A stretch of 64,000 nucleotides of DNA from Desmodus rotundus (taxonomy: Eukaryota > Chordata > Mammalia > Chiroptera > Phyllostomidae): contig NC_071389.1 in NCBI RefSeq assembly GCF_022682495.2, positions 60,720,239-60,784,238 of the forward strand, in the 5' to 3' direction. The translations under genes were made by a program, and so were the position numbers. Shown here piece after piece: positions 11,004 through 23,213 of the stretch (within the stretch, counting starts at the first letter, position 1; each line of letters opens with the position of its first letter). The notes below the pieces were generated by a model. That model ran no database searches, was not told the DNA's origin, and saw only the letters and a list, made by a program, of their open reading frames with translations.

Positions 11004-12814
11004 TGGAGTTTTGTGTGGCTGTCTTTGCAGTTACGTCCTCCGTTCTTCACCACCTTCAGGGGAAAAAATACCTTCCACCAGCCCTGCTGGGTTCGGAGGC
11101 TTTCTCTGACCTTCTGTGGACACATGCTCTTGCTCCCTCTTGTGACGGAATTCGTAAGCTTGTATCCCTCTCTCTAGCCTTCAGCGCACCGGGCTGAGGG
11201 CTGACAGCCTTTTGTTTGTTTTCCCAAAGGTGGTGCTACAGCCCAAGTTTGTGGTCTCACGTTCCTGCAGAGTTGGGCCTGCTTTTCATGTGTACTCACA
11301 AGGTATCTTCCAAAGCTCCTTGCTGCTTGAGTGAATGTTCATTCAGGTTGTGCCACCTTTGGCAGCCCGTGCAAGGTGCTGGCCACAGGGTGGGTGTGAG
11401 TGTGGGTGAGGCACAGAGGTGGTGCAGTTGCCCGTGGGCCAATGGGGTGATCCACAGGTGGGGCTTTCCCAGCGGCTCACTGGTCGACTTTTGGGTGGAG
11501 TCCACCAAGCAGTTAATAGGATTCCTGTCTGTTTATTGCCCTCCAAGAGTCCTATGTGCCACTTTTCCAGTCTCTTCTCATGCCCCAGTCATGGAGATTT
11601 CCTCTTAGTACACGGGATGGAGCAAAAGAGAAATGAGCCTCTTTAACACCTCCATACAGCTAAGGGAGCTGGGTGCTCATTTCCGCGCTCCTCCTTTCCC
11701 CCACAGGAGAAATAATGGGCTGTAGAAAATGATCTTGGCCCTAACCTTTGCTGCCTTGGGGGAGAAGTGACTCAGGTAAAGTCAAAATGTTCCACTTAAC
11801 CCATTCCAATGTGTTCAAACTTTTTGGGGGGAGGGGGGATCCAATGGAGTGCTATGTCCTCTCCTCTGGAAGCCTGGACTTCAGCAAGGGTCTGTTGTCC
11901 ATGAGTGACTGTCTAAGTAACTGGTGTACAGGGGCTCCGGAACTGAGGTGTGGCTAGAGCTGGTTCATGGGTCACTTCAGTGTGCACAGCCAGGACTGAA
12001 GCCTGTCTATCACCTGATGCACAGGTGGGCAAGACTTCTACTGGGTCACTTGGTGACTGGTGCCGGGCACCAGTTTCCACAAGGGCGTTTTTATTCGTGG
12101 GTGGATGCCAAGATATTTGCTGTTGTGATGAGGGGGTCAGAAATGAGCGACCTCACTCTACCTTGGCTTAAAATATATTTTAACATCTGATAAAGAAAGT
12201 TATCTTACTGCTTTTTGTTTTAGAATTTTGTTGGCTGTCCTCTCTTAGCTGCGGTGAATTGGGATTGGGATGGGTGAAGATGAAAGATAAGCCCTGGGTT
12301 ACAGGATAGTGATGGTATTCAAGAGGTCGGGGCACAACAGTAATTATAAGGATTGGGCTGATACCAGCTTCTGTTAACTTTTAGAAACTTTAAAGAAGAA
12401 AAAGACAAGCTTAAGTTATTCATCTACAGTGTTGTGATTCAACAGTGTTGTTTTAGGTGCTCCTTCTCTCCTGCAGGCTGTACGGAAAGTAGACTTAAGA
12501 TGTTTGTAAGAATGTCAGTGCTATGATAAAGATGGAATGTCCAGCCTCTCTAGGCCTTCAATGTCACAAATGGCCTTACCAGGAAAAGGATGGAATCCTA
12601 AGACCCACAGGCAAGCCTGAGGCTAACGTGACTGGATTACTCTGAACAGCAGAACAAAGCCCTGCCCCTTGTTACGAGAGAGCAGTCTCCCCTTAGCTAA
12701 AAATCTTTCAAAAACCTCACGTGCAACATGTGCCTCAAAAACAATGCTTATCATCTTCAAGACCTACCTTCTCCACTTCTCATTGCCTTGAACAGGGAGA
12801 TACAGTCCCTGCTT
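11004..12814. other. Unassigned stretch with several long spurious frames
   Basis: Overlapping frames on both strands reach 130 codons (11,216-11,608). None has a recognisable domain or is favoured by codon pattern. Stretches around 11,220-12,180 have the look of an old repeat, perhaps an LTR interior or an old L1 5'UTR, but I cannot place them. Confidence 0.35.
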
Positions 12815-13440
12815 AAGATACAGTTGATCATGATTATTCACAGACTCCAGATTTGAAAATCTGCCTCCTCGCTAAAATTCATTTGTAACCCCCAAATCAA
12901 CACTCATAGCACTTTCATGCTCGTTTGCGGTCAGGTGCATAGCTACAAAAAATTTGAGCTGCTTCGTACAGATACCCAGATGAGGTTGAACAAGGCCACG
13001 CTCTGCCTTCTTGTTTCAGCTCACATACTTTAAACACGTATCCTTTTTCCAGTTTATCTAATGCCATGCTTGTTCGTTTTCTACATTTTGTGCTTTTTGT
13101 TGGTGATTTTGCTGTTTAAAACAGCCCCCAAAAGGTAGTTTTGAAATGCCATCTAATGTTGCTAAGTGCAAGAAAACTGTGATGTGCCTTCTGGAGAAAA
13201 CAGGTACGTTAGATTAGCTTCATTCAGTCAGGAGTTATACAATGTTAACGAATCAATGATATAAATTAAATGAGGTGCCTTTAAACAGTAACACCTATAA
13301 AACAAGGTTAGGTATTGATCAGTTAAGGAAAATGTTATGAACAAAGGCTACCAGAAATCTAACCTTGTATTTAACCTAGGAATAATGGCTTAGTGACTTT
13401 TATAGAACATAACTACCTCAAACAACAGGAATTGACTTCA
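12815..13440. mobile_element. Tigger-like DNA transposon remnant
   Basis: The order 'attattcacagactcc', 'aaaattcatttgtaacccc', 'gcacaaaatgtag' on the complement, 'ggtattgatcagttaagg' and 'acttttatagaacataac' matches a Tigger-type internal sequence. It has no usable transposase frame. Confidence 0.55.
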
Positions 13441-14039
13441 AATAAAAGGAATTTCATGTCCTGGCTAGAAAGTACTTGCAGAAACTACGGGAACACCTGT
13501 TGGAATATCTTGGTGGTAGTGGATGTAGGGAAAAATAAGACTGGACAGAAGAAATTTTATTGACATGAGGAATATTCTCCATGCTTTTTGATGGAACATT
13601 CTGGCAAAGACTCCTGGACCCAGAGAAGGCATTCTGAAGTCTGAACATAACAATGCCTACATAAAAGGGATGGGAATCCTGGAAAGGTGTTGGAATGGTG
13701 CTGAAGAAAGGCTCAGCTGGCTCCAGGTGGGTGAATCTTGAATAGACAAATGTGAGAGTGGAGAACCCACCACCTGACTTGATTTCCCAGAAGAGCCCAG
13801 AGGCTACTTGCCTCACTAAGGCGGGGATTCACTAAAGTGGTCAGGAATCCCCAGGAAGGAGGGAGCGCAGGGCTGACGCGGAGACACTGCCTTGGAACTC
13901 ATTTCTCCTTATTCATGGGAGAGTTCTTTTCATGCTCACTGTAGCATAAACAAAACTTGACCACAAACTCCCCCCAAAATTTGAAGAGTGAAATATAAAG
14001 CATGTACTTTGACAACAATGCAATACTGGAAATTAATAA
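13441..14039. other. Unassigned stretch with a 120-codon minus-strand frame
   Basis: The longest frame is on the minus strand at 13,454-13,816. Its product has no recognisable domain, signal or homology. I treat it as chance. Confidence 0.4.
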
Positions 14040-14344
14040 CTAAACCTAACTAGAAAATCTCTTATAATTTTAGGTTTTATATTTATGCGCAGGATACACT
14101 TTGAGTTCATTTTTCTATGTGGTGTGATGTATGGGTCAAAGTTTTTTTGACTATGGCTATCTAACTGCTGTGGAACCATTTGTTTAATGACTGCCGTCCT
14201 CCACTGAACAGGTAACTTAACCTTTGGTGCCCTTGCCAAGAATCAATTGAAAATGTATACATCATTGTCTCTCTAGATTCTCTCTTCTGTACCATTGATT
14301 TACTTGTCTATCTGTATACCAACAGCACATTCTGTTGATTACTG
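14040..14344 (-). mobile_element. Old L1 ORF2 fragment, minus strand (left of LTR)
   Basis: The complement of L1 ORF2 is recognisable in 'gaatcaattgaaaatgtata' and 'ctgtataccaacagcacat'. The same L1 continues right of the LTR at 14,757. The LTR is therefore the later insertion. Confidence 0.7.
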
Positions 14345-14756
14345 CATATGATAGTTAATTTTATGTTTCAACTTTACTGGGCTAAGGAATGCCCAGGTAG
14401 CTGGCACATTATTTCTGGGTGTGTTTATTAGAGTGTTTTCAGAAGAGATTAACATTTGAATTAGTAGACTGAATAAAGAATATCCACTCACCCTCAGCAC
14501 TGTGAGTGGGTACCACCCAATCTGAAGGCCCCAATAGAACCCAAAAAGTGGGGAAAGGGTGAGTTCTTTTTTCTGGAGCTGGGACATCCATTTTCTCCTG
14601 CCCTCAGATGACAGAACTCCTGGTCCTCAGGCCTTGGAGCTCTGGGACTTACTCCATATCAATTCCTTTGGTTCTCAGGTCCTCAGACTCAGATTAAGTT
14701 ATACATCCAACTTTCCTGGTTTCTCAAGCTTGGAAAACTCTAACATCCTGTAGTTT
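14345..14756 (+). repeat. MLT2-like ERVL LTR inserted in L1
   Basis: It begins 'gatagttaattttatgtttc', includes 'gctaaggaatgcccaggtag' and 'gctgggacatccattttctc', and ends near 'tttctcaagcttggaaaactc'. This is the same family order as the LTR at 5.3 kb. It sits between two halves of one minus-strand L1. Confidence 0.75.
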
Positions 14757-15125
14757 TATAATGAATCTTTGTCATGTAAATTATCCCAACCCACTTCCTT
14801 TTCAAAGCTGTTTTAGCTATTCCAAGTCCTTTGCATTTCCACATGGATTTAAGAATCAGCATGTCAATTTTATAAAAAAGTTGCTGTAATTTTGCTTGGA
14901 ATTTCACTGAATCTATAGATAATTTTGGGAGAATTGACATCTTAAAACTGAGTATTCTGATCCATGAACACAGTATATCTCTCCATTTATTTAGTTCTTC
15001 TTTAACTTCTTGTACAATGTTTTATAGGTTTAAATTTATAGATCCTGCACATATTTTGCCAGATTATTCCTAAATATTTCATATACTTTATGCTATTGTA
15101 CAGTGAATTTTTAAAATTTCAATTT
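14757..15125 (-). mobile_element. Old L1 ORF2 fragment, minus strand (right of LTR)
   Basis: The minus-strand translation at 14,740-14,940 and the text 'tttcactgaatctatagat' and 'gaattgacatcttaaaactg' correspond to L1 ORF2. It continues the fragment at 14,040. Confidence 0.75.
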
Positions 15126-15472
15126 CCATGTATTTATTACTAAAACATAAAAACTTAAAATATGATTTTAAAATAACCTGGTATCATGCAAATTTGCTAA
15201 ACTCATTATTCTGTCTACCACATCAGGTAACAGAGTATTTAACAAAAAAAAAATCTATAATTTTTATGATGAAGTCCACCACACTTTTTAGAGGAGAGAC
15301 AGCGTAGTCTGTGACAGTTCCAATGAGGAGAAATTCTCGTCTTTACCAACCCTGTTATAAAGGCACTATAGTAAACACTTTTTGTTTTATTGAGTGTTCA
15401 ACTTCTATGCCATCTTTTCTTGTAACTGGGAAATTTCTGCTTCCCTGTTGATGAGTCGCATGAGACTACTTC

Positions 15473-15675
15473 CAGGGGTGTCCCACCTTTTGGCATCTCT
15501 GGGCCACACTGGAGAAGAAGAGTTGTCTTGGGTCACACATTTAATATGTAAATACTAACAAAAACAAAAACAAAATCTCATAATGTTTTAAGTAAATTTA
15601 TGATTTTGTGCTGGGCAGCATTCACAGCCATCCTGGGCTGCATGTGGCCCGCAGACCACAAGTCGGACACCCCTG
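15473..15675 (+). mobile_element. hAT-like non-autonomous transposon, 203 bp
   Basis: The left end 'caggggtgtcccacctttt' and right end 'gtcggacacccctg' are inverted repeats. The body holds 'gccacactggagaagaaga' and 'gggctgcatgtggcccgc'. A second copy lies at 16,958-17,152 on the other strand. No clean 8-bp target duplication is seen. Confidence 0.75.
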
Positions 15676-16680
15676 CCTGGGGTCACCTTGTTCTAAGCAA
15701 CAAGCAGAAACTTAACCCAAGGTAGGCCAATTAAATTCCCTCCCTAGAAACTGAACTGTAGGAAAAGAAACAAGACTGAAAACAGTGTATTTTTTGTTGT
15801 TGTCCCGCTGGCTTTACATTTTGTCTTCGTGGGATTCCACCCAGAGCTGTGGCTCTGACCCGCATCTTTATACTGTATTCGCAACTCCTGCACTGATCTA
15901 GCTCTGCATGTGCCTGCTTTTCTTCGTCCCCACAGAGATGTCACACTGCCACCTCACACTCTGCGCGACTTGTCTTAGTGTTGTCAGTTTGTATTCCAGT
16001 CCCTATGCGAGAGAGGAGCTCCAGTTCCTCCCTGGTACCAGCTCATTTTTGTTGGCTCTGAGCAGGTTACTTAACCACCTGCAGCCAACTACTGTGTCTC
16101 CTCATCCACAACGGAACACCCAAAAAGATGAACGCTGAACTTCAGATAAGAAATCTGTTATTGAACAAAGGGATTAGCATTTGGCCCCAAAAGAAAACTT
16201 TCTACTGTATTTGAATGATTTGAACAAGTATCATATTTGTAATTTATTAACTATAAAATTCTTCATTTTTGGAAGAATTATCCTGCCTTTTGCCTAATAT
16301 TTCATGTCATATCATTTGGTCTAAGACATGTAATACTGGACAATAATGAAAAATAGACCACATGGATTACTAGTTATTCAAAATAATCATAATAATCCTA
16401 TGATGGTTAAATAAATTCTCACTTGTGCATATTTAATACAATATAAAAACAAAATAACCTGGTTATATTTTTCAACAATAATCAATTCCAGCTTATCTTT
16501 TCCAGTGATTATAAAGGAGAAAACAAGTGTTTTTAATAACTGGGGGCTTTTGAGGGTGCTTTACTTTAAAAGGACTTGGAAATCAAGTTGATAATTTAAG
16601 TAAAAACTACAAAATAAATAAAAATAACAATTTACCAACTTTTCCCCCTCTTTCTGACTCCTGAGTGAAGAGGTGACTCT
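15676..16680. other. Unassigned sequence between transposons
   Basis: Nothing convincing is seen. The small frames at 15,744-15,944 (minus) and 15,908-16,138 (plus) overlap and have no family features. Confidence 0.4.
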
Positions 16681-16794
16681 AGGAAGAAGGCCAAGGCTCT
16701 TTATTTCTAAGCCTTACTTTTCTCATCTGCAAAATGGGGATATAAAACCCACTTTCACAAGGACTGAGATTACATTTGTCTCACACAGTGATAC

Positions 16795-16957
16795 CATATA
16801 ATCTACTGTTCTGCCACTTACCATCTGAGTGACCTTGGCCTCGTTACATTATTTCTTTAAACTTTTGTTTTGCTCATTTGAAAAATGGGGCTAATGTAAC
16901 ATGTTTTGCTTCTGTAGGCTTATTGTGGGGGTCACATTTAAAAAATGGCATGTGAAA
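16795..16957 (+). repeat. MIR SINE fragment
   Basis: The order 'ctgccacttaccatctgag', 'tgaccttggcc' and 'catttgaaaaatggggct' is the MIR core and 3' half. A similar piece at about 16,690-16,790 ('ctgcaaaatggggatat') may be a second MIR. The hAT-like copy follows directly. Confidence 0.7.
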
Positions 16958-17152
16958 CAGTGTCCAACCTGCAGCTTGTGGACCGCATGTGGCCCAGGAT
17001 GGCAATGAATGCAGCCCAACACAAAGTCATAAATTTACTTAAAACATGAGCTATTTTTGTGATTACCTGTCGCAATGTATTTAATATGTGGCCCAAGACA
17101 ACTCTTCTTCTTCCAGTGTGGTGAGGAGATGCCAAAAGTTTGGACACCCCTG
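16958..17152 (-). mobile_element. hAT-like non-autonomous transposon, second copy
   Basis: The plus strand reads 'cagtgtccaacctgcagc', then 'accgcatgtggcccagg', and ends 'ccaaaagtttggacacccctg'. It is the inverted counterpart of the copy at 15,473. Confidence 0.75.
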
Positions 17153-17789
17153 TTTTATAAAGTACTAGAAAATATAAGCATATTATTTCCAAAGCAGCTA
17201 CCACTGGTACAATTTTCTTTGCTACATAGTGCTGAATGTTCTTAGATAAAATATAATTTAGAATGGGACTGAAAGCCTTTTCTTTGTATGACTTTCTACT
17301 TACTGTATCTGCTTTTGTAGGAAAACAAGATATAGTTCTACCTTTGTACTTCTCTAGGTTGTGGCAAAGTCATTTGTGGCAAAGGTTGCTCCATGCTAAC
17401 CTCAGTCTCCAATCGTTCAAGAATAACTATACAGTTAAGGAAATATTCACCCCTTTTAAAATGTAAAAAAAAATTCTTGAAACATAAACAATGAATTCTC
17501 ACAGAGAACTCCTTTGAATTAATGAAAAAGCAACTTGGATATAATTACAACCAAATTGTTGTGAATGTTAACTAATTAAAAACTATTTATAAATCTATAC
17601 CTAGGTAGACCTCCTCCCCAGAAAACCAAAATTATCTCCTGAAGGGTGGGCCTCATGTGGTACAAACTTCCCCCGCTATGTGAGTGTTATAGGAACTCAT
17701 CTGTATCAGCGAACTAGCTGGCATTGTTGTGAGAAGCTGCGTTCAGCTTCAGTGATTTTTTTTGAAGACTCTTTCAACGCTTTTGCCCA

Positions 17790-18165
17790 TTTCATGACTG
17801 GTGATTTGTGAGCGCACCTGCGCACACTGTGCTGAGTGTTCAGCAATTTTTGACCAAAAATGGCCTGACTCCCATGCCCCACCCTCCCTATTCACTTGAT
17901 TTTGCCCTGGGTGACATTTTTTGTTTCCTCACATGAAAAAAAAAAAAAGCCTCAAAGAGAAATGTTTTGCTGATGTGGAAGAGGTGAAGCCAAAAAAATG
18001 GCAGAAGCACTAAAAGGCATCAAAATCAATGAGTTCAAAAACTGTTTTGAGCAGTAGAAAAAAGTCTCAATAGGTGCACTGCATCAAACGGAGAGCACTT
18101 TTAAAAGTGACTAAAGTTTAAACATGTAAGAATAACTGCACAATTTTTTTACAAATAAAGCGTCC
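17790..18165 (+). pseudogene. Mariner-like transposase 3' part, broken
   Basis: A plus-strand frame from about 17,995 reads 'MAEALKGIKINEFKNCFEQ' before a stop, like the C-terminus of a mariner transposase. Upstream text is compatible with the catalytic-domain end but is broken by stops. The 3' end 'aagaataactgcacaatt' is followed by a TTTTTTTAC stretch. A similar end appears in the same orientation at about 17,415-17,460. Confidence 0.6.
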
Positions 18166-18971
18166 CCCTTGTACTGTTTAAGTACACTTTTCCTTGATCA
18201 GAGCAGCAGTGGAAGCTACTACAAGAAACAAATAATAATATAATAAAAAATAATAAGATATTTCCAAATATTATGTTTTTCTTTGTTAACAATTAATTTA
18301 CTTTTTTAACCAATAAGAAAGTTAAACTGAGAAAGGGAGACATTTTGTAAAGCTGAAGTTTTTGCTTATTAATTTTCCAGAATGTCATTTTCATGTATCT
18401 AACTCTGTAATCACTGTTAACTGTCTCCTTTGCAAATTAACAGTTTATTAAACAGATGGCTACCCTTTTATTAGAGACCTAAAATTCAAAATCATGTTAA
18501 GGAACAAATTATGCATTAACTGTTCTTGTATTATTAAAGCTGGTTTCAAAAAAGGCATACATTTTAAAACTCACCCCCATGAGGGCAGTATAAGAATTCC
18601 AGGATTATAGAAAAATACCTTCTAGAATAAAGTATATCAAAAAGATATCTTTAATTTGGTATATATATGGTCTACTGTTAATCATTGAAGTTTCTATGTA
18701 TGTTGGGCAAAATGTCACAACCACAACACAAAACTAAATGTGATTTAAAGGAAGTGACCTTATTGCAACACTGTTGTATGCCGACACAAAATCTGACAAC
18801 ATCTAGTTCAAATCCTTCATTCTGTTATTTTAATGTTCCTTGGGTTTAATGGAAACCCAGAAAAAATGAATTTCCCCAAGTAGTGAACTCATTGTGCATG
18901 TACCTTTTCAAGTCAATGGGATTTCAAATGGAGAGAAAGCGATTTACCACAGTCAATAGGTTTCTGATCAG

Positions 18972-19036
18972 CATGATGGTTAAAGGTCAGACTTTGGAGG
19001 CCAAGATCTAGGTTCAAATCCGGATCCCACCAAATA
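18972..19036 (+). repeat. MIR SINE, 5' part (split)
   Basis: The text 'gatggttaaaggtcag' and 'aggttcaaatccggatccc' is the MIR head. The MIR is cut at TA 19,035-19,036 by a small transposon and resumes at 19,336. Confidence 0.75.
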
Positions 19037-19335
19037 CCATAGTTTGCCATATATAATGCGCACCCACGTTTTTGGCCCAAACTTTCAGGGAAAAAATCTT
19101 TCATTTTAATTTTTTTAATTCAATTTTTTATTTATTTATATTTAGAAACAAAACCAATTATCATATACCAGGGTATTATTTTGTATGCGGATATCATTAT
19201 TGTTTTCTAGAGTTATACTGTTAACCCATAAGCATAAATAAAAACATTTATATAGGTACAGAATTAGCATACCCATGTATAATGTGCATCCTTATTTTTC
19301 TCTCAAAAACTTGGGCAAAAAATGGTAAAATATGG
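19037..19335. mobile_element. 299-bp DNA transposon inside a MIR, TA target duplication
   Basis: The left end 'ccatagtttgccatatat' and right end 'accattttttgccca' (complement side) are imperfect inverted repeats. The left end continues 'aatgcgcacccacg'. TA flanks both sides (19,035-19,036 and 19,336-19,337). Removing it rejoins a MIR, which proves it is an insertion. The ends resemble those of the 1.13-kb element at 2.1 kb, so both may belong to one superfamily. Confidence 0.8.
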
Positions 19336-19460
19336 TAGCTGTTTAACCTGGGCTAAGTTGCTTAACTTCTTTGTGTCTCAGTTTGCTCATAAATAAAATA
19401 AAGACAGTAAAGCAACATATAGAATTCTTGAGTTACTATTTTTATAGTACCTAAAGTACA
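19336..19460 (+). repeat. MIR SINE, 3' part (split)
   Basis: The text 'agctgtttaacctgggc', 'aagttgcttaacttctttg' and 'gtctcagtttgctcat' continues the MIR interrupted at 19,036. Confidence 0.8.
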
Positions 19461-19592
19461 GTATACATGATATAAGCTCTTGTTAAACTCATTTAACAGA
19501 ATTAGTAATAAAAAATAGCAGGAAGAGCTTACTGACACATTTCTACAATTACCATTCTGTTTTTGTCAGTAATGAAAAAGACTTTTTAAAAA

Positions 19593-22500
19593 TTCTAAGG
19601 GGGATCCAAGATGGCAGAGAAGTAGGTGGAAGGTACACTAACCTCTTCCCAGGACCAATCTGGAATTACAACTAAATTATAGAAAAATCATCCTGAATAA
19701 CCAACTGAACACTAGCTGGAGAGAAGCCTTATAACCAAGGACTTATGGAAGAAACCACTTCACCACAACGAGACTGATAGGAAGTATGGAGGCAGGAGAG
19801 GGCTGGCTGGGTTCCCATGGGTGGCAGCTGAAATTCTGGAAGGGTATTTCAGTGGCCAGCCAGATGTACTCCCTCAGAAGTGTGGGGTCTAAACCCCAAC
19901 CTGGGCTCCCCAGCCTAGAACACCAGAACTGAGAAAGGAACCCAAACATCTGGCTGGGAAAAGCAGCAGGGTTTCTTTCCATCAGGAAGAGATGGCTCAA
20001 GATGCACAGAGCCTTTTTGTTTGCAGCCACTTACCGTGGGCGCTGGCAGAGGGAGGGCAGAGTGGACTACAGGTAAGTGAGGAAAGTCTAGGGCTGGTAG
20101 CTCCGGGGAGAGAATTGAAGGGTCAGCTGCCAGGATCCCTGTGCTGAGTCATTCCCCACACTGCTGGAGCCATCTTTCTCAGGCAGAGCACTGCTCTCCA
20201 AATGGCATCAGCCTGAGAGGAAGCAATAGCCCCACCAGCAGGAATCCTTCTCACCTACTCTGCGGAGCTTAAACCTGGCTGCTGAGGGGTAGAACTGGCA
20301 GCTGTTTCAATGACAAGCCTAGCATAAAGCCGGCAGACCAAGGCTGATCTCTGGGAGCTCTGAGACTTTAGCTGACCCTCCCCCACAGGGCCCAGTGCTA
20401 GTAACAGCCAGCCTTGGTGAGCAGCTTGGCCCTCTCTCCACACTCTCAAACCCAGTAGAAGGAGCCACAGCTCTGGATTGCTGATAGCTCCAAACAGGCT
20501 GCCCAGGGCCACTCACAGGCAGCATCTGGCTTAGGTCTGCACCAGAGTCTGTGCAGATCTACCTAATACACAGAAACAAACAGAAAGATGCAGCCAATAT
20601 GGGAAGACAGGTAAAGGTCCCAAATGAAAGAACAAGAGAGTTCTCCAGAAGAACTAAATGAAAGCGAGGTAAGCAATTTATCAGATATAGAGTTTGGAAT
20701 AATGATTATAAGTATACTCAACAGCATGAAAAGACACAGAAACCATAAAAAAGAATCAGCCAGAAATAAGGAATGCAATATCTAAAGTATATAATACACT
20801 GGTAGGAATAAATAGTAGGTTAGATGAAGCAGAATATCGAATCAGTGATTTGGAAGAAAAGGTAGTAAAAAGCAGCCAAGCAAAGCAGCCAAAAGAAAAA
20901 AGAATATTAAAAAATGAAGGGTTTAAGAAACCTTTGGGACTTGAAGCATAACAGCATCCACACATCCACATCATGGGAATACCAGAAGGAGAAGAAAATG
21001 AGCAAGGGATCAAGAACCTTTTTGAAGAAATAATGACCAAAAACTTCCCTAACCTGGAGAAGGAAAAAAGTCACACAAGACCAGGAAGTGTAGAGAGTCT
21101 GAAACCGGATGGACCCAAAGAGGCCCACACCCAGATACATTATAATTAAAATGATAAAGCTTAAAGACAAGGAGAGAATCTTAAAAGATGCAAGAGAAAA
21201 GCAGTTAGTTACCTACAAGGGAAACTGTCATCTCATTTTTCAACAGAAACACTTCAGGCCATAAGGGTTTGGCATGGGAATATTCAAGATGATGAAAACC
21301 AAGGACCTACAACCAAGACTACTTTACCAGCAAGGCTATCATTTAAAATTGAAGGAGAAATAGAGAGCTCCCAGACAAGACAGGGATGTCTGCTTTTTAC
21401 CTCTTACTGAACATAGTATGGAAGTCCTAGCCATTGCAATCAGAACAGAAGTAAAAGGTATCCAAATTGGAAAGGAAGAAGTAAATCTGTCTTTATTTGC
21501 AGATGACATGATACTATACATAGAGAACCCTAAATATTCCACCAAGAAACTACTAGAACTGATAAATGAATTCAGAAAAGTGGCAGGATACAAAATCGAT
21601 ATCCAGAATTGGTTGCATTTTTCTATGCCAATAATGAACTATCAGAAAGGGTATTGGGAAAATTAGACAAGAGATTGTGCAGAAAAATGAAACTAGACCA
21701 CTTTGTTATGCCACACACAAGAATAAATTCAAAATGGATTAAAGACTTAAATGTTAGACCCCAAACCATAAAATTCTTAGAATATAGGCAGTAAAATCTC
21801 AGACATTGCTCGTAGCAATATTATTTCTAATATATTATTTCTCCTCAGGCAAGAAAAACAAAAGAAAAATATAACAAATTGGACTTATTAAACCAAACAG
21901 TTTTTGCACAGCAAAGAAAACCACTAACAAAGTAAAAAGACAACCGACTGAATGGAAGAACATATCCACCAATGCATCTGCTATGGGTTTAATATCCAAA
22001 ATTTATAAAGAACTTATAAAAGTCAACACCAAAAAAACAGACAATTCATTTAAAAAATGGGCAAAGGAACTAAATAGACACTTCTCCAAAGAGGACACGC
22101 AGATGGCCAAGACATATTGAAAAGATGCTCAATGTCACTAATCATCAGAGATGCAAATTAAAACCATGAGATGTCCCCTCACACAGGTAAGAGTGGCGAT
22201 CATCAATAAACCAACAAATAAGTGCTAGCGAAGATGGAGAGAAAGGGGAACCCTTTTGCACTGTTGGTGGGAATACAGACTGGTGCAGCCACTGTGTAAA
22301 GCAGTATAGAGATACCTCAAAAAATTAAAAACGGAACTGCCTTATAGCCCAGCAATTCCACCTCTGGGAATTTATCTGAAGAAACCTGAAACAACACTAA
22401 TTCGAAAGAATACAAACACCCCTATGTTCATTGCAGCGTTATTTATAGTCAACAAGATATGGAAGCAGCCCAAGTGTCCACCAGGAGATGAGTGGATAAA

Positions 22501-22862
22501 ACAACTATGGGACATAGACATAATGGAATACTATCAGTCATAAAAAGGAAGGTAATTTTACTCTTTGCAACAGCATGGAGGGCCTGAAGGACATTTTGCT
22601 AAGTGAAATAAGCCAGTCAGAGAAAGGCAAATGCCGTATTATTTCACTCATATGTGGGATCTACTGAACAAATGGAACTAACAAGTAAAACAGAGACAGA
22701 CTCATAGATAGAGGGCAGGCTGACAGCTCCAGTGCAGGGTTAGGGGGTGGACAGATGGAGCAAAAAGGAAACAGGACTCATGGATGTGGACAAAGTGTGA
22801 TATTTGGGAGGGGCAGTTATAAGGAGGATAAATGGTAATAGACAAAATACAATTAAAAAATT
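19593..22862 (+). mobile_element. L1 retrotransposon, internally deleted, 3.3 kb
   Basis: The 5' end reads 'ggatccaagatggcagagaa', typical of an L1 5'UTR. ORF1-like sequence covers about 20,580-21,360. At about 21,375 the reading jumps straight to ORF2 reverse transcriptase. The frame at 21,418-21,666 contains the catalytic-type motif 'LFADDMILY'. A second gap near 21,650 leads to the ORF2 C-terminus ('[19 protein letters not shown]'), and the element ends in a 3'UTR with 'acaattaaaaaatt'. Endonuclease and most of ORF2 are gone, so it is immobile on its own. Confidence 0.85.
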
Positions 22863-22975
22863 GTGACATATTTCCTCGACTTCTTTCAAGTCAGCAGGTA
22901 TCCATTAAACACCTACTGCCTTGGGAACACAAAATAACTTACGTGGTCTCTGTCCCTCGAGTAGTTAGTCTTTTC

Positions 22976-23213
22976 CTTTCTTCCTTTTTTTAAAAAAAAA
23001 TATTTTAATTATGTATTTTTAGAGAGAGGGAAAGGGAGGGAAAAAGGGAGAGAAACATCATGTGTGAGAGAAACATTGATGGACAGGTTGCCTCAAGCCT
23101 GCGCCCCATCCGAAAAGCCGCAACCCATACAGGAGCCCTGATGGATTCCAACCCAAGACCTTTCCTTTTAGGGATGATGCTCAACCATCAGAGTCTCGCT
23201 GGTCCGGGCGGGA
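22976..23213 (-). repeat. Ves-type SINE with 13-bp target duplication
   Basis: A minus-strand Ves-type SINE: T/A-rich tail on the left, 'gagagagggaaaggg' and 'gagaaacattgatgg' in the body, and a diverged head near 23,195-23,213. Flanks 'agttagtcttttc' (22,963-22,975) and 'agttaatcttttc' (23,214-23,226) are the target duplication. It lies about 400 bases upstream of the CpG island. Confidence 0.9.

Noticed and set aside
11216..11608. 130-codon plus-strand frame
   Set aside because: Overlapping frames on both strands of similar length, no domain, and probable repeat origin.
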